Shown here piece by piece: positions 1 to 4,661 of a DNA stretch of 7,650 nucleotides. Numbering within the stretch: the stretch's first letter is position 1; each line of letters opens with the position of its first letter. The translations under genes and the position numbers were made by a program. The notes beneath the pieces were generated by a model that was not told the DNA's origin, made no database searches, and saw only the letters and a list, made by a program, of their open reading frames with translations. Source of the DNA: Candidatus Atribacteria bacterium (GTDB taxonomy: Bacteria > Atribacterota > Atribacteria > Atribacterales > Caldatribacteriaceae); contig JARRCQ010000071.1 of assembly GCA_029982105.1 (NCBI GenBank), forward strand, positions 1 to 7,650. Reading direction: 5' to 3'.

Positions 1-1
1 A

Positions 2-175
2 AATCTCGGATTCGATGGTCCGTATTGTGGAGGAAAACATCCTTTTATGGTGAAGGGAGACTTGGTACTGACCATTCCCAATCTGCATCGCAAGGAGATC
101 AGTGTTGATCTTCTAGTCCGCATATTAAAACAAGCCGGGGTTTCCAGAGAAGATTGGTTTAAAGCTTATCAGTAG
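2..175 (+). CDS. hicA: HicA-type mRNA interferase toxin, C-terminal part (5' end outside window)
   Basis: Only the last 57 residues are visible, read in frame from base 2 to a TAG stop. They carry the HicA signature: a Gly-Phe run, then a GGKH motif whose histidine (residue 13 of the fragment) matches the catalytic His of the family. After it come MVKGD, the strand LTIPN and the helix ending ILKQAGVSREDW. HicA toxins are small proteins of about 60-85 residues with a dsRNA-binding-like fold that cleave mRNA and are neutralised by HicB. Most of the protein is therefore present and looks intact. No HicB-like frame follows, so the antitoxin, if present, should lie upstream outside the window. This is the first of four toxin-antitoxin loci in the first 2.65 kb. 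The family call is firm; activity is inferred. Confidence 0.88.
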   Translation, partial: NLGFDGPYCGGKHPFMVKGDLVLTIPNLHRKEISVDLLVRILKQAGVSREDWFKAYQ

Positions 176-207
176 AGCTACGTTTTAATCTGGTAGAGGA
201 AAAGATT

Positions 208-366
208 TTGAGTAAAAACCACTTTCATTCCTCAACGGCAGAGGAGAAAATTGTGGTTGAGAAAAGAGAACAAGCTACCGCAGTTTGGCATAGCCTTTTT
301 GATTATTATAATCAGGATAGAAAAATTAGAACGGTTCCCAAAATTTTAGTTAAACTATATGCTTAA
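208..366 (+). CDS. Possible small protein or decayed coding remnant, 52 residues, unknown
   Basis: An open frame runs from a TTG at 208 (a GTG at 253 is also possible) to TAA at 364-366. The frame is also open further upstream, into hicA in another frame. The peptide is charged at first (EEKIVVEKREQATAVW) and then aromatic and basic (SLFDYYNQDRKIR). I do not recognise a family. A 32-nt part of it (259-290) recurs at 1394-1425 ahead of the second antitoxin gene. There the same frame gives EKRGQTTAV and then a stop, because TGG has become TGA. This suggests an old coding segment that was duplicated and is decaying, but a short leader without protein function explains the data equally well. The start site is weak: there is a purine run before the TTG but no ATG. 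Confidence 0.25.
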   Translation: MSKNHFHSSTAEEKIVVEKREQATAVWHSLFDYYNQDRKIRTVPKILVKLYA

Positions 367-408
367 TTTCCTGGGCCGGCAGAGTGGCGGAAACCTTTTA
401 AGGAGGTG
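259..408 (+). repeat. Antitoxin leader repeat, copy 1 (split by an extra 91 nt)
   Basis: Two blocks here recur at 1394-1448 upstream of the second antitoxin gene. Block one (259-290) matches 1394-1425 at 28 of 32 positions. Block two (389-408) matches 1429-1448 at 20 of 20 and ends in the Shine-Dalgarno AAGGAGGTG. In this copy the blocks are about 100 nt apart; in copy 2 they are almost adjacent. GGCA occurs at both 287-290 and 378-381, the two edges of the extra 91 nt. Confidence 0.75.
285..312 (+). promoter_or_regulatory. Candidate promoter for the RHH/PIN pair
   Basis: TTGGCA (285-290), a 16-nt spacer and an exact TATAAT (307-312) lie about 100 nt upstream of the antitoxin start. The -10 element sits inside a 15-nt palindrome (300-314, arms TGATTAT and ATAATCA around one base), a plausible operator for the ribbon-helix-helix protein. 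The region is AT-rich, so chance occurrence is possible. Confidence 0.4.
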
Positions 409-415
409 ATAGAAA

Positions 416-631
416 ATGCCTAAGGTATCTACAGATATACCTGATGATTTGTATGAGAAAATTGAAGAAGAGGTACGACTTGGTATGTTTAATGATGTAT
501 CTGAGGCGATAAACGCTGCTCTCCGAAAAGCGTATGCTGAGAAAAGCAGATCCTATCTAAGATGGTTAGCAAAAAAAGAAGGGATATCTGAGGACTCAAT
601 GGTTGAAGAACTTAAAAAAATAAGAGAATGA
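416..631 (+). CDS. Ribbon-helix-helix (CopG/ParD-like) antitoxin
   Basis: This 71-residue protein has the layout of a ribbon-helix-helix antitoxin: a short N-terminal strand (KVSTDIP, residues 3-9), a helix (DDLYEKIEEEV), a turn (GMFND), then a second helix starting VSEAINAALRKAY. The acidic tail (residues 42-71, ending EELKKIRE) would be the part that wraps the toxin. Such proteins dimerise, bind operators in their own promoter and block the partner toxin. The ATG is set by a near-perfect Shine-Dalgarno, AAGGAGGTG at 400-408, about 7 nt upstream. The stop overlaps the start of the PIN toxin gene as ATGA (628-631), the usual coupling for such pairs. An autoregulatory palindrome may lie at 300-314. 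The fold call is strong; the exact antitoxin subfamily is not certain. Confidence 0.88.
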   Translation: MPKVSTDIPDDLYEKIEEEVRLGMFNDVSEAINAALRKAYAEKSRSYLRWLAKKEGISEDSMVEELKKIRE

Positions 632-1056
632 GATATAAAGTATTTCTGGATACCAACATTCTTTTGTCAGGTATTTTCTTTGAAGGTAATGAGGCTAAGC
701 TACTGAATATTATGGAAGTTGACCTGATAACAAGTGAAGATGTGGTTTGTGAGCTAAAAATAGTAGCTAAAAAGAAGCTTAAATCCCTGGGAAAACGCCC
801 CCTGGAAATTGCATTATTAGAAATAGACAAAGCATTGTATGACGTAGAGGTTTTACCCCGAGATGTATATAAAGACAAACTTCCAGAGGCAAAAAGATTG
901 ATAGCCCACGAAAAAGATGTTCCAATACTGGCTGCAGCGCTTTATGCAGATGTAGATTACCTGCTAACGGGCGACTCTCACTTTTTTACAGATGAGATTA
1001 AGGCAATAATTAAGGTCGGAACCACAAGAGAGTTTTTAGATGAAATTGGGAAATAA
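628..1056 (+). CDS. PIN-domain ribonuclease toxin (VapC-like, COG1569-type)
   Basis: The 142-residue product is a complete PIN domain. It starts with strand VFLDTN carrying the first acidic residue (Asp8, with Asn10), followed by Glu42 in the SEDVVCEL helix, Asp97 in KDVPILAAAL, and Asp110 and Asp116 around LLTGDSHFF. These acids would hold the Mg2+ or Mn2+ used for RNA cleavage. The C-terminus (KVGTTREFLDEIG) matches the final strand and helix of the TGD-containing PIN toxins often annotated as 'putative toxin-antitoxin system toxin component, PIN family'. Length and all catalytic positions look normal, so it is probably active. It has no ribosome binding site of its own and relies on the ATGA overlap with the antitoxin gene. 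The RNA target cannot be read from the sequence. Confidence 0.9.
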   Translation: MRYKVFLDTNILLSGIFFEGNEAKLLNIMEVDLITSEDVVCELKIVAKKKLKSLGKRPLEIALLEIDKALYDVEVLPRDVYKDKLPEAKRLIAHEKDVPILAAALYADVDYLLTGDSHFFTDEIKAIIKVGTTREFLDEIGK

Positions 1057-1111
1057 AAGACGACCGGTGCCTTTTAGCAATATCCTCTTATTACCTTCTT
1101 TCGCTTTCTTC

Positions 1112-1270
1112 TGTCATTTCCGAAATCTTCTATTGAGAATCCACCGAGGAAGACGCCCTTTCTTCCTCAGTAGTCTTTGCTCTTTTACTTTTCTTTTGAT
1201 TTTTCCAGGGGGTTATGAGGGGGAATATTCCCCCTCATAGTCTGGACCCCTCGCAAATACATTCAGGGGC
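1112..1270. repeat. Composite palindromic repeat unit 1 (degenerate, expanded)
   Basis: This unit contains, in order, a GTCATTtCCGA...GAATCC element (1113-1142; 24 of 30 positions match 1281-1310) and a GACCCCT...CAGGGG hairpin (1245-1269; 22 of 25 match 1337-1361). It has the same order as unit 2 at 1280-1366, but about 76 nt more between the parts, including the 26-nt palindrome at 1214-1239. It occupies the first part of the 1057-1452 gap, in which I see no convincing gene. Confidence 0.6.
1205..1245. repeat. Long perfect palindrome with flanking stem
   Basis: Bases 1214-1239 form a perfect 26-nt palindrome: TATGAGGGGGAAT followed by its reverse complement. After a small asymmetric bulge, CCAG (1205-1208) can pair with CTGG (1242-1245). 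No T-run follows on either strand, so a simple intrinsic terminator is unlikely. As RNA or single-stranded DNA it would form a very stable hairpin. Confidence 0.75.
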
Positions 1271-1279
1271 TTTCTTTTC

Positions 1280-1366
1280 CGTCATTCCCGAAATTTGTTA
1301 TCGGGAATCCAAAAGTTTTTGTCCTTAAATAATTTAGACCCCTGATAAATACATTCAGGGGTGACG
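1280..1366. repeat. Composite palindromic repeat unit 2, MITE-like with CGTCA/TGACG ends
   Basis: An 87-nt unit is bounded by CGTCA (1280-1284) and its inverted copy TGACG (1362-1366). Inside are two hairpins: ATTCCCGA/TCGGGAAT (1284-1291 with 1301-1308), which looks like the widespread 'GTCATTCCCG...CGGGAATCC' class of bacterial palindromic repeats, and CCCCTGA/TCAGGGG (1339-1345 with 1355-1361). Both hairpins recur in degenerate form in unit 1. The family resemblance is from memory, not from a search. Confidence 0.65.
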
Positions 1367-1393
1367 AAGGGAGTGATAGAACCATTTAAAGAA

Positions 1394-1448
1394 GAGAAAA
1401 GAGGACAAACTACTGCAGTTTGACAGAGGGAAACCTTTTAAGGAGGTG
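1394..1448 (+). repeat. Antitoxin leader repeat, copy 2 (compact)
   Basis: This is the compact copy of the leader seen at 259-408, with 1394-1425 and 1429-1448 matching its two blocks. TTGACA at 1420-1425 looks like an ideal -35 element, but the corresponding TATAAT of copy 1 lies in the segment missing here. The Shine-Dalgarno AAGGAGGTG is retained at 1440-1448. Confidence 0.75.
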
Positions 1449-1452
1449 GGTT

Positions 1453-1641
1453 ATGATAGATACGGTTGCAGACTTACCGGAAGAGCGGCTCCAGGAGGTT
1501 TTAGATTTTATCGACTTTCTAAAGACTCGAGAAGAGGCAGGAGGAGAAGACCCTATCCTGAAAGTAGCTGGTTGTCTCTCCGGTAACTCCATCTCAGCCG
1601 AGGAAATTGAAGAAGAGCTTTACGGTAAGGAGTCATCCTGA
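1453..1641 (+). CDS. VapB-like antitoxin (DUF2281-type), partner toxin broken
   Basis: The product has 62 residues when started at the ATG at 1453, which sits 4 nt after the strong Shine-Dalgarno AGGAGGTG. An in-frame ATG at 1420 is discarded because it lies inside the repeated leader and has no ribosome binding site. The N-terminal helix segment DLPEERLQEVLDFIDFLK (residues 7-24) is typical of small DUF2281-type antitoxins paired with PIN toxins. The rest is a disordered, acidic tail (AEEIEEELYGKE) of the kind that binds toxin. There is no clear DNA-binding domain. The stop codon overlaps the following ATG (TGATG, 1639-1643), as in a working vapBC pair. That toxin gene is inactivated, so this antitoxin looks orphaned. 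It may persist by inertia or guard against related toxins elsewhere. Confidence 0.75.
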   Translation: MIDTVADLPEERLQEVLDFIDFLKTREEAGGEDPILKVAGCLSGNSISAEEIEEELYGKESS

Positions 1642-1931
1642 TGCCTGATGCAGTCTTTATCGACACCTGGGCTGGTTAGCGTTAGGGCATCGCCGAGATA
1701 CTCGACATCAGGAGGTTAAAGCATTTTATCAATCCTTACGAGAAAAAGGCATACTTTGCTACACTACAGACTATGTTCTTGACGAAACGATCACGCTTCT
1801 TCCAAGATAAACCAAAGATATCTTTCAGTGACCTTACCTCTATGGCTGTTATGGAAGAAAAGGGGATAGAAAGTATATTGACGGAAACATTCAGGGATGA
1901 TAAAAGAGAAGAGGGTTATTCCCACTTATAA
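1641..1931 (+). pseudogene. Broken vapC (PIN-domain toxin)
   Basis: The frame opens MPDAVFIDTWAG and stops at 1677. Shifting frame at about 1674 restores LALGHRRDTRHQEVKAFYQ, through TTDYVLDETITLL. This is PIN sequence, with the usual W-A-W-L-A rebuilt if one T is restored near 1673. That frame ends at 1808-1810. The original frame then resumes at about 1797 with FQDKPKISFSDLTSMAVM, EEKGIESILTE and a TAA at 1929-1931. The parts supply the expected PIN acids (Asp8, the Glu of LDET, the Asp of SFSD). Together they total only about 96 residues against a usual 130 or so, so roughly 35-40 codons between ETITLL and FQDKP appear deleted. Two independent lesions make this a pseudogene. Its end overlaps the converging HEPN gene by 6 nt. 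Confidence 0.85.
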
Positions 1932-2330
1932 TTCAAACCCTTCTTTGGCAAGCAACTCCATCACAAATGTTTTAACCTTTTCTGCAAGTTTAACCGCCTC
2001 TTGAGCCTCTTTTATGGGTGGGAAAAGTTCTTCTCCAGGGTAGCGCATCACCACAGCATAGGAAGTAAGAAGAGGTATATCAGTATTCAATAATATCTTG
2101 AATTGTACATTAACTTCTGGGCATCGGTAAATCAACTCAGCAACGTTGTGAGTACGGGGAATTTCCTGGCGATAGAAAATGAGATAAGCCTTAAGATATT
2201 TCTCGGCACATTGCTCGCTGTGAAAACAGATAGCGTCGGTAGCAGGTTCTTCTGAAGCCAGCTCGTCTTTGGCTACTTTAAGATCACTTTCTGCTTTTAG
2301 AATCCAATCTCTGACGCTTTTCAAGCTCAC
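1926..2330 (-). CDS. HEPN-domain toxin (partner of MNT nucleotidyltransferase)
   Basis: The 134-residue all-helical protein matches the HEPN family (PF05168-like). A first helix (VRDWILKAESDLKVAKDEL) is followed by the conserved helix CFHSEQCAEKYLKAYLIF (residues 35-52), then PRTHNVAEL (58-66), and a helix near the end (EAQEAVKLAEKVKTFVMELL). HEPN proteins are often RNases using R-x4-6-H; Arg54 and His61 fit with six residues between, but that reading is tentative. The start is GTG at 2330, overlapping the stop of the MNT gene as GTGA, so the pair is translationally coupled. The HxY tyrosine that MntA modifies in known HepT proteins is not seen after His61 (it reads H-N-V). A non-toxin role as an accessory to the nucleotidyltransferase is possible. 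Confidence 0.82.
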   Translation of the reverse strand: MSLKSVRDWILKAESDLKVAKDELASEEPATDAICFHSEQCAEKYLKAYLIFYRQEIPRTHNVAELIYRCPEVNVQFKILLNTDIPLLTSYAVVMRYPGEELFPPIKEAQEAVKLAEKVKTFVMELLAKEGFEL

Positions 2331-2650
2331 AAAACAATGTTCTCCTTTGCTGCATAATAGGCAATATGTCCTACATCATTCTTGCACTCATCAAACTGAC
2401 TTTCTGAAAGGATAAGTACATCAGCCGGCAAGCGTTCCTGAACTAGGCGTACTCCAATGCGAGCTTCCAAGCGGAGTCGTAAAGCTCGTTCAGGCAATCT
2501 ATCTACAATTATCAAAAAATCCCAGTCACTATCCGGACGAGCTCTACCTTGCGCCCGGCTCCCAAAAAGCAGCAACTGGCGTAAATTTAAACCCGCTTTT
2601 TCCACTTCTTCTTGAATGATAGTTTTTGCTTTCAAAAGGGCTTTCTTCAT
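2327..2650 (-). CDS. MNT-type minimal nucleotidyltransferase (antitoxin of HEPN pair)
   Basis: The 107-residue protein is a single minimal nucleotidyltransferase domain. It has the helix-turn motif LLLFGSRAQG (Gly30, Ser31) followed by SDWDFLIIV, giving catalytic Asp42 and Asp44, and a third acid at Asp77 in ADVLIL. Proteins of this family in MNT-HEPN pairs transfer AMP from ATP to the partner and silence it. All three carboxylates and the GS motif are present, so catalysis is likely. The ATG at 2650 follows AGGTG and GGTGAG-like purine sequences. It is the first gene of a two-gene minus-strand unit; a candidate promoter lies at about 2704-2712. Order (nucleotidyltransferase first, HEPN second) and the 4-nt overlap are as expected for such modules. 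Confidence 0.88.
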   Translation of the reverse strand: MKKALLKAKTIIQEEVEKAGLNLRQLLLFGSRAQGRARPDSDWDFLIIVDRLPERALRLRLEARIGVRLVQERLPADVLILSESQFDECKNDVGHIAYYAAKENIVL

Positions 2651-2703
2651 AACTCACCACACCTAGGGAAGGACTTAATGCTCTTCCTGTTTACAACTAC
2701 TCT

Positions 2704-2712
2704 ATTTTAGCA
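2704..2712 (-). promoter_or_regulatory. Candidate extended -10 of the MNT/HEPN operon
   Basis: On the minus strand this reads TGCTAAAAT, an extended -10 (TGn plus TAAAAT), about 54 nt upstream of the MNT start. No convincing -35 at normal spacing is seen; TTATCA lies 19 nt upstream of TAAAAT. Confidence 0.3.
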
Positions 2713-2754
2713 TACCAGAAAATGTACCTGATAACCACTGGAAAAAAGGGGGTT

Positions 2755-3048
2755 CTACGTCAATAAGTGTGAAACTTTAACCTCATAACCTGGATTAGTA
2801 GCTAATATTCTCATCCGGAAGTTATCCATATTACGATAGCCATAAGCCACCCTCTTTATAGTTTTAATCCGGTTATTGTTCTCTTCAGTAAATCCATTGG
2901 TTATAGGGTAGTCAAAATAATTTAATATCTCCTCTCGCCAATTGGCAATGGTAGAGAGAAGAGCTTTAAATTCAGGTAAACCAGTACCAGATATTTTCTC
3001 CTCTAATAATCTCAGTCCTTCCTTGCCCCTTGACAGAGTATCTGGCAG
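2755..3048 (-). pseudogene. ISL3-like transposase remnant (C-terminal part)
   Basis: No start codon fits, but one minus-strand frame is open from 3048 to a TAG at 2755-2757 and encodes a typical ISL3-family transposase C-terminus. It reads LLEEK, GLPEFKALLSTIANWREEILNYF, then ITNGFTEENNRIKTIKRVAYGYRNMDNFRMRILA. The NGFTEExNNxIKxIKRxAYGYRN segment is the hallmark region near the end of these DDE transposases. The frame is closed upstream by TAA at 3049-3051, and no N-terminal domain or DDE core is visible, so about three quarters of the gene is missing. The sequence just past the stop (GAACCCCC on the minus strand) could belong to the IS end; I find no matching inverted end toward deoC. It marks old transposition beside the toxin-antitoxin island. 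Confidence 0.8.
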
Positions 3049-3150
3049 TTAGAGGACATTTTGGTCTGGCAACTGCAGGACAAAATAGCTTGGTAGAAAC
3101 AGACAGGAGAGGGGAAGCGCCGTAAATTGTCTTTGGGGGTTAGCTTAACA

Positions 3151-3179
3151 TTTACAAAAATGAAGGGGAGAAATAGAAT
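3151..3179 (+). promoter_or_regulatory. Promoter of deoC
   Basis: TTTACA (3151-3156), a 17-nt spacer and TAGAAT (3174-3179) make a good sigma-70-type promoter. Transcription would start near 3186, about 30 nt before the ATG, leaving room only for the ribosome binding site AAGGAG at 3205-3210. No operator is obvious. Confidence 0.6.
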
Positions 3180-3216
3180 AAATAGTGGATAAAAAATAAC
3201 TAAAAAGGAGATTAAA

Positions 3217-3981
3217 ATGCAAATAGAAGAAATTAAAGAGTGGAAGAAAAAGGTAGAAGACCACTTAGAAATGGAAATTAAAGAGAAAAAAGAATTTCCC
3301 CCAGAAAGTATTCCTCAGGAAGAAGAAGAGTTACAGCGGTTTTTAGCCCGTCACATTGACTGCACTATGCTTAATCCCCACGCTACGCTAAAAGAGGTAG
3401 GAGATGTCTGTAAGGAGGCTAAAGAGTGGGGTTTTTGGGAAGTAATTGTTAATCCTTTTTATGTTCCTACCTGTGTTCAATTTCTGGGAGGCACCAAGAT
3501 AATTGTGGGAGTGGCAGTGGGTTTTCCCTTGGGACAGAACAAGCCAGAAATAAAGGCTCGAGAAGCTCGATTAGCTTTTCAGGAGGGAGCCAGAGAAGCG
3601 GATATGGTAATAAACTTAGGAGCGCTCAAAAATGGCGATTGGAAGTTGGTTTATCAGGATATCCGGGGAGTGGTAGAAGAAGTGTTTCCAAGGATGGTAA
3701 AAGTGGTTCTGGAAAATTGCTATCTATCTATGGAAGAGAAAGTGGTAGGATGTTTAATTGCTCAAGCTGCCGGAGCTCGTTTTGTAAAAACTTCTACTGG
3801 CTTTGGCTCTGGTGGTGCCACAGTTGAAGATGTGGAGCTTATGCGGCAAGTGGTGGGAGAAAGTATGGGGGTAAAAGCGGCAGGTGGTATTCGCTCCCGA
3901 GAAATAGCTTTGCAGATGATTAAGGCCGGCGCCAACCGTCTGGGAACTTCGAGCGGAGTAAGGATTATGAAGGGCGAATGA
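3217..3981 (+). CDS. deoC: Deoxyribose-phosphate aldolase (DERA)
   Basis: The enzyme splits 2-deoxyribose-5-phosphate into glyceraldehyde-3-phosphate and acetaldehyde, the last step of deoxynucleoside breakdown. The 254-residue sequence carries the whole TIM-barrel signature: ADMVINLG with Asp129, VKVVLENCYL, FVKTSTGFGSGGAT with Schiff-base Lys191, VKAAGGIR with Lys220, and the phosphate-binding RLGTSSGV (241-248). The class is the bacterial/thermophile type rather than the E. coli type. Residues 1-42 are an extra, Glu/Lys-rich, probably helical extension before the barrel, which starts at about Ile47. Strand 1 reads IDCTMLNP where many relatives have IDHTxLKP, and Ile77 replaces the Cys of CVNP. 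The ATG follows AAGGAG by 6 nt. The gene has its own promoter, and its last 17 nt overlap the end of the opposing nrdG. Confidence 0.95.
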   Translation: MQIEEIKEWKKKVEDHLEMEIKEKKEFPPESIPQEEEELQRFLARHIDCTMLNPHATLKEVGDVCKEAKEWGFWEVIVNPFYVPTCVQFLGGTKIIVGVAVGFPLGQNKPEIKAREARLAFQEGAREADMVINLGALKNGDWKLVYQDIRGVVEEVFPRMVKVVLENCYLSMEEKVVGCLIAQAAGARFVKTSTGFGSGGATVEDVELMRQVVGESMGVKAAGGIRSREIALQMIKAGANRLGTSSGVRIMKGE

Positions 3982-4657
3982 CTACTAAGTCCTTCCTTAT
4001 TTTTTGATTGATTTCTTCTTGCCACTGTTGTAGCAGAGAGAGAGGATAAGGAGCAATTTTTTGAGCTTGGGGGTCTAAAGTTTTAAAAGGATTGAAATTC
4101 TGCCAGTACCAGACAGAGGCGTTTTTTAGAATTTCTGCCATTTCCCAAAGAGTTTCCATCTGATGAAAAGGAGGGAAAATGGTGGTTCTAAACTCTACTT
4201 TCTCCGGGAATTTTAAAGCTTCTTGCACCACTTCTCTAACCGATTGTATCTCTTTTTCTCCTTGCACGAGATGGTACAAATAGAAAGGCACCTTGTAATC
4301 AATACCCCACAAGTCCACTATTTCTTTAAAAGCTAAAAAGGAAGTGTAGTTACTCCCGTTGGTATCCACTTTGACTTTAAATCCTTGCTCTTTAACTTTG
4401 ATAAGAAAAGGGAGGAGTTCCTCCTTCCACAGAAGTGGTTCTCCTCCTGTAATACACACTGCATCTATCAAACCTTTTCTCTCTTTTAGATACTGAAGTA
4501 CCTCTTCTTCCTTTATCTCCGGGAAAATTTGCGGATTTTCCACTAATTCCGGGTTATGGCAATAAGGACAACGAAAATTGCACCCAGCAGTGAACAACAC
4601 TGTAGCTATGTTTCCCGGATATTCTATATAACTTACTTTCTGCCAGCCTCGAAACAT
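3965..4657 (-). CDS. nrdG: Anaerobic ribonucleotide reductase activating protein (radical SAM)
   Basis: The 230-residue radical SAM enzyme has the cluster motif CNFRCPYC (Cys26, Cys30, Cys33) and the SAM-binding ITGGEPLL (Gly71-Pro74). VDTNGS follows at about residues 97-102. It would use a [4Fe-4S] cluster and S-adenosylmethionine to install the glycyl radical on NrdD. The N-terminus (GWQKVSYIEYPGNIATVLFTAGCN) is the common start of NrdG and PflA-like activases. I choose NrdG because the gene starts 4 nt after the nrdD stop on the same strand. At 230 residues it is longer than E. coli NrdG (about 154) and resembles the longer form common in anaerobes. There is no strong ribosome binding site, so translation is probably coupled to nrdD. 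It converges on deoC with a 17-nt overlap. Confidence 0.92.
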   Translation of the reverse strand: MFRGWQKVSYIEYPGNIATVLFTAGCNFRCPYCHNPELVENPQIFPEIKEEEVLQYLKERKGLIDAVCITGGEPLLWKEELLPFLIKVKEQGFKVKVDTNGSNYTSFLAFKEIVDLWGIDYKVPFYLYHLVQGEKEIQSVREVVQEALKFPEKVEFRTTIFPPFHQMETLWEMAEILKNASVWYWQNFNPFKTLDPQAQKIAPYPLSLLQQWQEEINQKIRKDLVVIRPS

Positions 4658-4661
4658 TTCT

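Noticed and set aside
1055..1075. Possible terminator after the PIN toxin gene (AAAAG...CTTTT)
   Set aside because: The stem is weak and A/T only at its base, and only four T residues follow.
1040..1240. Open plus-strand frame of 66 codons after the PIN toxin gene
   Set aside because: It starts inside the toxin gene without a ribosome binding site, runs through palindromic repeats and gives a low-complexity Phe/Leu/Ser-rich product.
1245..1361. Two near-identical 25-nt repeats resembling CRISPR repeats
   Set aside because: There are only two copies, the 67-nt spacing contains another palindromic repeat, and there are no cas genes; mobile palindromic repeats fit better.
1420..1425. Perfect TTGACA as a -35 for the second antitoxin gene
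   Set aside because: No -10-like hexamer lies 16-18 nt downstream; that position is occupied by the Shine-Dalgarno sequence.
3762..4025. Minus-strand frame of 87 codons opposite the deoC end, and similar frames opposite nrdD (6318-6602, 4701-4895) and the PIN toxin gene (612-878)
   Set aside because: They are antisense shadows of genes with clear conserved motifs and show no family features.
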